A DNA stretch of 64,000 nucleotides from RGIG9060 sp052173655 (GTDB taxonomy: Bacteria; Spirochaetota; Spirochaetia; Treponematales; Treponemataceae), in NCBI GenBank assembly GCA_052173655.1, contig JBQMYD010000004.1, forward strand, positions 124,001 through 188,000. The letters are read 5' to 3'. The notes beneath the pieces were generated by a model that was not told the origin of the DNA, ran no database searches, and worked only from the letters and a program-made list of their open reading frames with translations. The position numbers and the translations under genes are program-made. Positions 1 to 9,000 of this stretch are shown here, piece by piece (position 1 is the first letter of the stretch; each line of letters starts with the position of its first letter).

Positions 1-235
1 AAAACACGGGAAGCCCCAATGCTCCGGAAATTAAAACTATGCCGGAAACAGAAGCTCCTTGAATTCCTCCGAAAAGTGCTGCAAAAAATATTGCAAACAT
101 ATTTTGGAACGTAAAATAAAATTTGAGATCTCCGATTTTAAATGATGCCATTCCTGAAATTGCCATAACAAAGGCAGCTACAAATAAAGCAAAAGATCTT
201 ATACTATTATTTGTCAATGTCAATTTCGTTTTCAT
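1..235 (-). CDS. bioY: BioY family biotin transporter S component, partial (5' end only)
   Basis: The first 78 residues of a minus-strand membrane protein are visible; the rest lies beyond the left edge. BioY is the substrate-binding subunit of energy-coupling-factor biotin importers in the inner membrane. The visible part has the family pattern: a hydrophobic first helix, then FTFQNMFAIFFAALFGG followed by a glycine/serine-rich helix ending GALGLPVF, matching the conserved TLQ and GLPVF segments of BioY. The ATG at 235-233 lies inside the 3' end of lnt, so the two genes overlap by 29 bases and are probably cotranscribed. Substrate specificity rests on family resemblance only. Confidence 0.8.
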   Translation of the reverse strand, partial: MKTKLTLTNNSIRSFALFVAAFVMAISGMASFKIGDLKFYFTFQNMFAIFFAALFGGIQGASVSGIVLISGALGLPVF

Positions 236-1916
236 ATTGTTTCCGCATGATTTTGTAGCAGTTCTGTTCTCTTTTTGTTTTAAAAAAAACTTGTAAAAGA
301 TATGACACAACATATAAAAATATTATATACATAATCCAATTTCCGAATCTGGAATACGTTGTAGTACTCCTTTTATAAATTGGAACTGTTGTGTTTAAGT
401 GTGCTTGCTTGAATAATGGCATATCTGCAATTACTTGTCCACGATCGTTTATTACTGCCGAATATCCTGAAGTACAACTTCGTATCATTGATGTTCTGTA
501 CTCAATTGTTCTGAAACTTGCAACGACAAAATGTTGCAACTCTGCAGAATTTGTTGCAGACCAAGAGTCATTTGTAATGTTTACAAAAATTTCACTGCCA
601 AAATTATAAAGACCGCGACACACATCCGGAAAGGCATCTTCAAAGCAAATAGGAGCTGAAAAATCTACTTTGTTTCCATCGTTTGTTTCGATTGTGAATA
701 ATACATAGTATTTCCCTGCTGTCCAACCATTTGAAAAACCTACTAATCTGTTTAAAAATTTTTGAACAAAAACACTGTCGGCAAATGGAATTTCTTCTGC
801 AAAAGGTACCAGATGGTGCTTTCCGTAAAAGTCCGTAATTTTTCCTGTTTTATCAAATAAGATTGCCGCATTTAGTGCATTTTTTTCATCGTCCGGATAA
901 TGTGCTGGACCACCTGCCAAAAGCGGAATTCCTAATTCTTCTACAAAAGTTTTGAAAGGAAGTGAAGGAGGCCAAAATGCATAAATTTTGTCGTATGTTT
1001 CAGGGAAAAAACCGCCAATTGCAAGAGAAGATTCATTCCAAACTATCAGGTCGCAATTTTTTCCCTCATCTTCGTATTCTTTAAGGGCTTCCATAGTTTC
1101 AATTTGAGAATTTTCAATGGTTTTTATAAGGCTTCCTTCCCATGGATTGTTGTTGTGCTGAACCATTATAACATTCATTGATTTTTCAGCAAAACGGTCA
1201 TGATTCCTAAGTGAAAGTTGAACCATTCCAAAAATTACCGAAATAACAAAAAGTGTCATGCAGTATGATGCCGTCAAAGCATAAAATTTTAAAGGGTTGT
1301 TATTGATTTTGTATTTTGGAACATCCGGAAGCAGGATAATACCTTGTGCGATTACGCAAGCGAAAAGTGAAAATAGGTATGAAACTCCCAAAGAGCCGGT
1401 AACCGACATTATCTGTTTCAGTGTTTGCCAGTTGTAAGATGTCATAAAAAGAGTTCCCCAAGGATATGCAAGAAATCCTACGGATTTAAACCATTCATAA
1501 ATTGTCCAAACCGATGCAAAATAAATAATTTTGTCCGTTGAGAATGAAAAGCTTTTTACACTGTACGCTTTTAACGGATTTTTCTTGTCTGTGTAGTAAA
1601 AAACTGCATAAAGATAATTTCCAAAACAATATCCAAAAGCAAAGTACGTTAAGGCACTGGCTCCCAGTGTGAATATTGCAAAATCCTTGAATCTTCCAAG
1701 CCAATAGCTTGAAAGTATATGAGTAAAAAATAATTGTAAACCGGTATACAGTCCTGCTTTATTAAAGCTTTTTGCACCGCTTACGGCTATGTAAAGAGGC
1801 ACTAATGCAATCATTCCCAAAATTGGGGAACCTAAGCGGATAAATTCATTAGGAACGGCAAGTGCTGTTACGATTGAGGAAAAAACGGAATAAAAAACTT
1901 GTAAAATTTCCATCAT
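207..1916 (-). CDS. lnt: Apolipoprotein N-acyltransferase
   Basis: Adds the third acyl chain to the N-terminal cysteine of lipoproteins in the inner membrane. The 569 residues comprise about six hydrophobic segments in the first 230, a carbon-nitrogen-hydrolase domain at about 245-500, and a last membrane segment near 530-550. The catalytic triad is recognisable: Glu295 in WNES, Lys366 in GKHHLVPFAE and Cys424 in APICFED. The start is one of two adjacent ATGs (1916 or 1913). No Shine-Dalgarno is visible, and a promoter-like sequence ends only about ten bases upstream. It is transcribed divergently from the GHMP-kinase-like gene and overlaps the downstream bioY. The several predicted lipoproteins in this window are likely substrates of the pathway. 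Confidence 0.93.
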   Translation of the reverse strand: MMEILQVFYSVFSSIVTALAVPNEFIRLGSPILGMIALVPLYIAVSGAKSFNKAGLYTGLQLFFTHILSSYWLGRFKDFAIFTLGASALTYFAFGYCFGNYLYAVFYYTDKKNPLKAYSVKSFSFSTDKIIYFASVWTIYEWFKSVGFLAYPWGTLFMTSYNWQTLKQIMSVTGSLGVSYLFSLFACVIAQGIILLPDVPKYKINNNPLKFYALTASYCMTLFVISVIFGMVQLSLRNHDRFAEKSMNVIMVQHNNNPWEGSLIKTIENSQIETMEALKEYEDEGKNCDLIVWNESSLAIGGFFPETYDKIYAFWPPSLPFKTFVEELGIPLLAGGPAHYPDDEKNALNAAILFDKTGKITDFYGKHHLVPFAEEIPFADSVFVQKFLNRLVGFSNGWTAGKYYVLFTIETNDGNKVDFSAPICFEDAFPDVCRGLYNFGSEIFVNITNDSWSATNSAELQHFVVASFRTIEYRTSMIRSCTSGYSAVINDRGQVIADMPLFKQAHLNTTVPIYKRSTTTYSRFGNWIMYIIFLYVVSYLLQVFFKTKREQNCYKIMRKQYENEIDIDK

Positions 1917-1925
1917 TATATTATC

Positions 1926-1954
1926 ATTTTATAGTAATCGGCTTGAAAGTTCAA
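1926..1954 (-). promoter_or_regulatory. Putative sigma70 promoter for lnt
   Basis: On the minus strand TTGAAC and TAAAAT are separated by 17 bases. Initiation about seven bases after the -10 element would fall near 1919, leaving only a few untranslated bases before the ATG at 1916. No ribosome-binding site fits in that space. Confidence 0.4.
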
Positions 1955-1975
1955 TTACTGAAATAGGAGAAAATT

Positions 1976-3169
1976 TTGGTAGAAAAAATACGGGATGCCC
2001 ACGTTGAAGAATACGCCGTAAAGCCTGAAGTTATAGTTTGTGCTCCCGGACGAATTCACTTAATCGGGGAACATTCTTGGTTTTTTAAAGACAAGACACT
2101 TTCACTTGCCGTAAATCTTCCTGTGTATGTTTCAATTTCAAAACGGACGGATGCTACTCTTTGCTTTAATTTTTTTCAGCTTAAAGAACGTAAAAAAATA
2201 AATTTGACCAATTTAAAATTTAAAAAAGAAGATCGTTGGGCAAATATTTTTAAGTCTATGATTTATGCGTATGAAAAACTGGGATATCATGTTTGCGGGA
2301 TGGATGTTACGACTTATTCGGATGTTTTACCTTCTGCCGGTTTTGGAATTACAACTGCAATGAAAGTTTGCAGTGCTGTTGCTATAAAAAAGCTTTTTAA
2401 AATTCCCGGTGATGAAAGCTTAATTCTTGATGTCATAGAGATTGCAAGTAAAAATTTTCTTAATTGCGAATATTATAAATCAGACATTTATACAGCTCTT
2501 TTTTCAAAAAAAGGAACTTGTCTTTTGACTGACCATGAAAAAGGGACGTATGAGTATCTTCCGTTTAATTTTGAAGGTAATTCTCTGATTCTTACCGATT
2601 CAAAGGTTCCAAGAGTGAATTTATGGGAAGAATCTTTGTTTTTTACTTTGCAAAATAAAAAACTTCTTGATGAACTTAAATTTGTAAGAAACGGTAACAG
2701 TATTTACGAAGAGTCATTAAATGAAATTAATGAAGTTTTTTTTGGGGTAGGCGAAGATGTAAGACGTAGGCTTTTGTGCGTTATTAGAGAAAATCAATAT
2801 CTTACTGACTGCGTTGGTGCTTTAAAATGCGGGAATTTAAATTCTTTTTGTAAAAGTATTCTAAAGTCGCATGAAGGTTTAAGAGATTTATATCAAATTT
2901 CTTGTCCTGAAATAGATTGGCTTGTTAAACGTGTTCAAGAGTTTGATGTTGCAAATTCAAATGAAACAACTTCTTGTGCAAGAATAATAGGAAAAGGTTT
3001 TGGGCACTGTACATATACTTTTATAAAATGCGAAAATGTAGATAATTATATGCAAAAGTTAATCGATTACGAGCGTATTTTTGGATTTCATGCTATAACT
3101 TATGTTGTGAGTTCTGAAAATGGTGCTTTGTTTTTTAATGAAGAAGGCTATAAAGACCTTAGCTTTTAG
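1976..3169 (+). CDS. GHMP-family kinase, diverged galactokinase-like protein
   Basis: The 397-residue protein has galactokinase layout but altered signature motifs. Near residue 25 the galactokinase pattern GRVNLIGEHTDYN is GRIHLIGEHSWFF; the ATP-binding glycine/serine loop near 115 is PSAGFGITTAM instead of GSGLSSSA; the C-terminal motif is GKGFGHCTYTF instead of GAGFGGCTVS. The catalytic-base aspartate appears retained in KSDIYTALF, aligning with IMDQFSIAM of the genuine GalK at 35160-36332. The changed TDYN segment normally contacts the sugar, so another substrate or a non-catalytic role is likely. The start is a TTG eight bases after AGGAGA. It precedes two TPR-protein genes on the same strand. 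The substrate is unknown. Confidence 0.72.
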   Translation: MVEKIRDAHVEEYAVKPEVIVCAPGRIHLIGEHSWFFKDKTLSLAVNLPVYVSISKRTDATLCFNFFQLKERKKINLTNLKFKKEDRWANIFKSMIYAYEKLGYHVCGMDVTTYSDVLPSAGFGITTAMKVCSAVAIKKLFKIPGDESLILDVIEIASKNFLNCEYYKSDIYTALFSKKGTCLLTDHEKGTYEYLPFNFEGNSLILTDSKVPRVNLWEESLFFTLQNKKLLDELKFVRNGNSIYEESLNEINEVFFGVGEDVRRRLLCVIRENQYLTDCVGALKCGNLNSFCKSILKSHEGLRDLYQISCPEIDWLVKRVQEFDVANSNETTSCARIIGKGFGHCTYTFIKCENVDNYMQKLIDYERIFGFHAITYVVSSENGALFFNEEGYKDLSF

Positions 3170-3222
3170 AACTTTCTTAATTAAAGAAAATAAATAAAAA
3201 TTGCCGGAAAAGGTGGGAATTC

Positions 3223-3894
3223 ATGGCAGATGTTTTGAAACAGGGGATAAAACTATATAAGTCGGGCAAGTACGGTGAAGCTCTAAAATTTTTTTTGGGA
3301 GTTTCTTCCGACAGTTTAGAAAGCAAAAATGAACTTGCGTATTATCTTGGACTTTCTTATGCAAGGTTAAACAAATTTGAGGAAGCTCTTTTATATTTAG
3401 AGCAGGTCGTTACAAATGGAACCGACAAAGAAAAAATTAATCAGTGTACTCTGGCCCTTGCCGTAATTTACAGTATGACAGATCGTTCCAAAATGGCGGA
3501 ATTTGAATTGGGGAAATTGGCAGAAAAAGGAATAAATACAGATCAGTTTCTTTGCACAAAAGGTTATGTTGCATGGTACAGGGATGAAATTGATAAAGCT
3601 ATAGAGTGTTATGAGCAGGTGCTTGCACACAATCCTGAAAATTCTACGGCTCTTAACGGACTTGGATATATTTTAACTACAACCGGAAAAGATTATACGA
3701 GGGCTTTGTTTTTATGTAAAAAGGCTCACGATTTAAATCCTAATTCGGCGGCATATCTTGATTCTTTGGGATGGGTTTATTTTAATCTTGGGCTTTTTGC
3801 AGAGGCGGAAACTTTTGTAAACAAAGCGTATAAACTTTTTCCTCAAAATGAAGAGATTCAAGAGCATCTAAAAGAAATAAAAGGCGTAAGGTAA
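3223..3894 (+). CDS. Tetratricopeptide-repeat protein
   Basis: A 223-residue protein made almost wholly of TPR-type helical hairpins. Repeat-like units begin near residues 5, 38 and 75, and the clearest two lie at about 110-145 (pattern GYVAWYRDEIDKAIECYEQ) and 145-215 (GWVYFNLGLFAEAE). No signal peptide or membrane segment is visible, so it is probably a cytoplasmic protein-interaction scaffold. The ATG follows AGGTGGG. Its TAA overlaps the ATG of the next gene by one base (TAATG), which implies translational coupling with that exported TPR/NHL protein. The partner is unknown. Confidence 0.75.
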   Translation: MADVLKQGIKLYKSGKYGEALKFFLGVSSDSLESKNELAYYLGLSYARLNKFEEALLYLEQVVTNGTDKEKINQCTLALAVIYSMTDRSKMAEFELGKLAEKGINTDQFLCTKGYVAWYRDEIDKAIECYEQVLAHNPENSTALNGLGYILTTTGKDYTRALFLCKKAHDLNPNSAAYLDSLGWVYFNLGLFAEAETFVNKAYKLFPQNEEIQEHLKEIKGVR

Positions 3895-5927
3895 TGAACG
3901 TGATAAAAAAAGTTTCTCAAATCATATTTATTGCAGTGCTTGCGTTGGTTTTTTCAGGCTTTCTTTTAGCACAAGGAAAAGAACCTACTGCTGCTGACAG
4001 GGGAATCGCTGCAGAAGATTTTAGACGCGGTGTTATTTCTTATTACAGAGGTTCATACGGTGATTCAATTTTACAGTTTGAAAAAGCTTTATCTCATTTG
4101 CCAAATGAACCCGGAATTCTTGAGTGGCTGGGAAAATCTTATTATATGTTCGGGATTGAAAGTTCTGCTTTGGATCAGTGGCGTTTTGCTCTTGATTGCG
4201 GCTACGGCGGAATTCAACTGCAAAATCGTTTTGAAATTATAGAAAGTCGTCGCGTGGCGGCAGAGCTTGCTTTATCAAATAACAGATACGTGGTAAGTAC
4301 ATCTTTTCCGGGAGTTTCAAATAAGAATTTTTTGTTTAGTCAGGTAACTTCTGTTGTGCCTGTAAAAGACGGTTCTTTTTGGGCTACAGCTTATGGAAGT
4401 AATGAAATTTTACATTTTGATGTAAATGGAGTTATTTTAGACAGAATAAGGGGTAATTTAATAGGCTTTGACAGACCTATGGATATTATTCGTCTAAAAA
4501 ACGGAAATTTTGCTGTCAGCGAATATGCAGGCGATCGTATTACGATACTGAATTCGAATGGAAAGGTTTTAAAATCCTTTGGAGAGTCCGGCTGTAAAGA
4601 TGGGCAGCTTTTGGGTCCTCAGTATCTGGCAGAAGACAATAACGGCAATATTTTTATAACGGATTTTGGAAATAAAAGAGTTTCAGTGTTTTCTGCTGAA
4701 GGTAAATTTTTATTTAATTTTGCAGGGAATTTTAAGGGACCTTCCGGAATTGCAATTTTTGATGATAAAGTTTATGTCGCAGATCACATAGACGGCGATA
4801 TTTCAATGTTTGATTTTGCAGGAAACTATATCGGACAGTTTTGCAGAAAAGGTACATTAGTTTCTCCCGAAGCAATAAGAGTTATCGAAAATAATTTTTT
4901 TGTTGCTTGCGAAAACAAGATTCTTTCACTGAATATTGATAACGGATATATTTTTGAAGCTGCAAAAATAGGAAATGCTCCTGCAAAATTGACAAGTGCT
5001 GTTATTGATGCAAATAAAAATTTAATTGTCCCTGATTTTAAAGAAAATGAAATAAACATTATGACAAGGATGAATGAACTTGTTGGTGGTTTGTTTGTTG
5101 ATGTTTTAAGGGTAGATGCTTTGTCTTTCCCCGAAGTTACGGTTGATGTAAGGGTGCAAAATCGTTATCGAAATGATGTAACAGGTCTTAATAACAAGAA
5201 TTTTTATTTTACCGAAAATAATGCAAGTGTTAAAAATTTAAAATACAAAGGCTGTGTAAGCTTAAAACAAAATTCCGATTTGACCGTTATAATTGACAGA
5301 AATAAAAATTCCGACAAATATGCATCACAAATCGAAGAAGCTGTTAGAAGTATTGCAAAGACAATGAGTAAGACAAGCAAACTTTCCATAATTTGTGCTT
5401 CATCAATGCCTTCTTTGGAATATGACGGAAGTCCTGCCGGTTGCACAAAATTTTCATTAAGTAAACTTTCTGCCAAAGCGGAAGAAAAAACTTCAGTGGA
5501 AAAAGCTCTCAGATTGGCGGGTAATAAGTTAATTGCAAATTCTGCAAAAAGAGCTGTAATTTTAATCAGCGACGGAAATCTTGGTGAGGACAATTTTACA
5601 AAATATCCTCTTTCAGAAATTTGTGCTTATTATTCAAATAACAGTATATCTTTTTCTTCAATTTTGCTTACAAATACTAAACCTTGCTATGAAATTGAAT
5701 ATCTGGAGCAACACCTAAATGGAAACGTTTATTACGTGTATGATCCTGAGGGCTTAAAAAAAGTAGTTGCCGATTTGGACGAAATAGCAGGCGGGGTATA
5801 CCGCTTTTCCTATCTATCAGATTTAGACTCCGGATATGGAAGACAATTTTTGCCTATAGAGGTTGAAGTCTATCTGCACAATCGTTCCGGCAAAGATATT
5901 TCAGGATATTTTGCACCTTTGGAATAA
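3894..5927 (+). CDS. Exported TPR / NHL-propeller / VWA-like protein
   Basis: A 677-residue exported protein. Residues 1-26 form a signal peptide ending LLAQG. Residues 35-105 contain TPR-like helices. Residues 150-395 contain repeated NHL-type beta-propeller blades (segments such as GNIFITDFGNKRVSVFSAEG). Residues 430-660 resemble a von Willebrand A fold: a strand ending VIIDRNKNSD where a MIDAS DxSxS would be, and a later ILISDGN strand. The first MIDAS serines are replaced, so metal binding is doubtful. The start overlaps the upstream TPR gene by one base. Likely periplasmic or envelope-associated, possibly a scaffold. The domain architecture is visible; the function is not known. Confidence 0.75.
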   Translation: MNVIKKVSQIIFIAVLALVFSGFLLAQGKEPTAADRGIAAEDFRRGVISYYRGSYGDSILQFEKALSHLPNEPGILEWLGKSYYMFGIESSALDQWRFALDCGYGGIQLQNRFEIIESRRVAAELALSNNRYVVSTSFPGVSNKNFLFSQVTSVVPVKDGSFWATAYGSNEILHFDVNGVILDRIRGNLIGFDRPMDIIRLKNGNFAVSEYAGDRITILNSNGKVLKSFGESGCKDGQLLGPQYLAEDNNGNIFITDFGNKRVSVFSAEGKFLFNFAGNFKGPSGIAIFDDKVYVADHIDGDISMFDFAGNYIGQFCRKGTLVSPEAIRVIENNFFVACENKILSLNIDNGYIFEAAKIGNAPAKLTSAVIDANKNLIVPDFKENEINIMTRMNELVGGLFVDVLRVDALSFPEVTVDVRVQNRYRNDVTGLNNKNFYFTENNASVKNLKYKGCVSLKQNSDLTVIIDRNKNSDKYASQIEEAVRSIAKTMSKTSKLSIICASSMPSLEYDGSPAGCTKFSLSKLSAKAEEKTSVEKALRLAGNKLIANSAKRAVILISDGNLGEDNFTKYPLSEICAYYSNNSISFSSILLTNTKPCYEIEYLEQHLNGNVYYVYDPEGLKKVVADLDEIAGGVYRFSYLSDLDSGYGRQFLPIEVEVYLHNRSGKDISGYFAPLE

Positions 5928-5933
5928 ATTTTG

Positions 5934-6067
5934 TTTGTAGCTGACAAACTGGTGATGCCTCGAAATGTTAGGGAGCTGTTTATCACTAGGCGGCTTCCGT
6001 ATTTATTTTAAAATTCTATGATTTCAGGGTTTCTTGTAAATCCATTAGCTACGAAACAGCATGATAA
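5934..6067. repeat. Structured non-coding segment with inverted repeats between convergent genes
   Basis: The 165 bases between the NHL gene and the end of the dinB-exported-protein reading frame hold no ORF. They contain several complementary pairs: GTAGCT (5937-5942) with AGCTAC (6047-6052), GCTGTTT (5975-5981) with AAACAGC (6054-6060), and TTATCA (5980-5985) with TGATAA (6062-6067). The left half is less A/T-rich than the surroundings. It could be a MITE-like genus repeat or a structured RNA. No simple terminator hairpin with a T-run is present. Confidence 0.4.
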
Positions 6068-6092
6068 GCATTGTGCAAAGATGTTTTAATAA

Positions 6093-9000
6093 CTAAAAGT
6101 TAAGAGAGCCTATTATGCTTGCTGTAGTATTCCATGAAAATACGTCTTTGTTTGTGACAAAACTTGTACCGACGTCGCTCTTTATTTTTGCATAATTTCC
6201 GATTTTTATTATGATACTGTGATGCAATTCTATTAAGTGCCTTACATATTCATCTTTATTTACCGAATATTTTAGATGATTTTGTCGATCAAAATTTGGA
6301 GAAAAATTGTCTTTATCTTTTATAAAAATTTTTGCAATATCGGTTATAAAACTTCGCTTGCCTTTTCTGGTCCATGAAAGTTTGCTTTTTATGTTCCACA
6401 GATTATTTTCTTTAATTTGGAATTCCGTTAAAAGTTGTAAATAATTTGTTTTTGTAAAATAAATAGACTGCCGTAACAGTGAAGAAACGTTCCAGTTTGG
6501 AACTGTACGATCTATATTTGAAACTTGTAGTGCAAAACTGATTGATGTTAAAAATTCATCCTGTTCATACCAGTCAAACAGTTTTTTTTGACCTGTACTG
6601 CCAAAAATATTTATGGCATTGTAAGCCAAGCTTGCTTTGCATTCAGTGTAATTTTGTAACCAAGTTGTATTGTCCGTGTTCAAATTTGTGCTTACAACGC
6701 CTGTAAAGCCTGACGGGATCAACAAGTCTTTCCAATTATAAAAATTTTCTCTTTTATAGTTGATTTTATAAGTCTGATTTTCACAAGTGTATAAATTGTT
6801 CTGTTTTGTTGCTGTAAAAAAGTTTAAAAGATCATCTTTATAGTCGTTCACATTTGAATTATTGTTTGTATAGCTTATTTTGTAAGCATACGAAAGCGAA
6901 AAATTATTGTTTTTTAGTGAAAAAGGTATTTCACCGATAAATTCATTTTCAGCTTTATTGTAAATCTGATTTGTTTTGGAAAAAATATTTTTTCCGTTAA
7001 ACGTAAAATTTGGTTTTAGAGAAGCGTAAGGAATTAAAATTTCTTCGATAACGGTAAAATTATGATATCTTCTTGTTGCATTTTCATATCCGCAGGTAAA
7101 TTGATTTTTTGAAATTTCATACCATTCGTCAAAATAATTTTCTTTATTTTTGTGAACCGTATTTTTATATTGGTCTGCATTATATTTTATTTTGCTGTTC
7201 CAATTACAACTTTTTATAGGAATTGTAAAGTCAAAATTTCCTGTATAAATTTGCTTTGTTATGGGGATACTTTGTGTTGCTTTTGTGGAAGCTCCGATAT
7301 TTATGTAAGATTTGCCCGCCGGAATAAAAAAAGAAATTTTATCGGTTTTTTCGGATTGCTTTCCTGAGCCTGCGTAATAGTATTCTTCTGAAAATTTTAC
7401 ATATTTAAAAGGTTTTACAAGCTCTGTAGTTTGAATGCAGTGGCTGCCGTAAAACAAGTTATTATTCATATTTTGTGAAAATTCTTTGTTTCCTGTTCCT
7501 GCAATTTTTAATCCAAAAACTGTTATTTCTCCCTTTGCAGACCCGATTAAAAATCCGGAATTTTCTAATGAGGAAGTTCCTGCTATAAATTCGCCTTGAA
7601 TATTTGCATCTGCAAATATAGGAATTCCCTGCTTTGTTTTTAGAAAAACTCCATTTTTTTTATATTCGCTGTTCAATTTATTATCTACTGAAAAAACAGA
7701 TTTTGTTCCTGCAAGATAAATTTCATCAATTATGAAAGAGCCATATTTGAAATCGGCTTGAGCAATAGGAAAGGTATCGTTTTGTAAAAATTCTACAGTA
7801 AAAACGGAAGGTGCAATACCGGTATTTATGTAAGCATAAATTTCTTTTTTTACACCGTCAATTGAAATTTGTCCGCTAAAAAAATCGATTGTCAAAATAT
7901 GATAATTATTTCCGAGCGAATTAACAAAATCACAAGGGAGTGTAAAAGATATTGCGTTTTTAAAACTTCCCAAAGACGAAGGTTCTGCAAAAACGAATTT
8001 TATATCTGTACCGGTGGAATTTTCTCCGATTTTGAAAAACATATTCATTGACTTGTAATATTTTAAATCTACAGTTTCAAAAAACTTGTGGAATTTTACA
8101 TTTTCAAAATCTTGGGAGGCATACTTTTTCCATGTAAGACATTCCTGATAGTTTATGGAATCTTGATTAAAAATGTTGATGTCATGCAATGTTGTAGGTG
8201 GTGTTTCTTGTGAATAAGAAAACGCTTCAAGCCCGGATTGAGATGCAAAGCTTGTATTTGGAATTTTTATTTTTCCAGCAGTAATTGAACCTGATATTTC
8301 AGAGGAAAAATCGTTTATTTTTTGAACGATAATGATTCTAGCGTCATTGTTTGCCAGGACTCGCTCTCTGTCTATGCCGGTCAACTTTATTTTTACATTT
8401 TGCATAACATTCTTGTAAGAATTTGATGTAATGAAGCTCGAAATTACATTCGTACTGTCAGGATCGCTATTTGATTCTTTTGAAATTTTCCATGTTGGAA
8501 TGAGAGTTGAATTTTCATAATATGCATCTTTTGAAGAATCTATTCCCAATTGAAGATATACATCGTATTTACAAGGCAAATTTGCTCCATTGGCAAAGTA
8601 TAAATCATGTTTCAGGTTGATTTCAATTTCTTCTGCATTCTGTAATAATGAACCGGAATTTTCAAGCGACATATCGTAGGAAAACCATGCAAAATTTTCT
8701 GAATTTGTTTTTTGACCTTTAGTATTCCATTCGATTTTTACACCGCTATTTTTAACCGAATTATCTCCGTTTAAAGACAGTTTTACGTTGTCCATATATG
8801 TGTCAAAATTTAAAACCGGGAAAATAACTGAACTTTTTGAGTTTAATGACGGTAAAAATTTTTTATTTAAAATAAAATGCTTTGTACTTAAATTAATATT
8901 TGAAGTTGAATTTTTGGAAAATCCCATTAGTCTGTAAAGGCCTGTGGAGTTTTTTACGTCCCAAACAGCATTTAGATTTTCTTTTAGCGAAAATCCGTTT

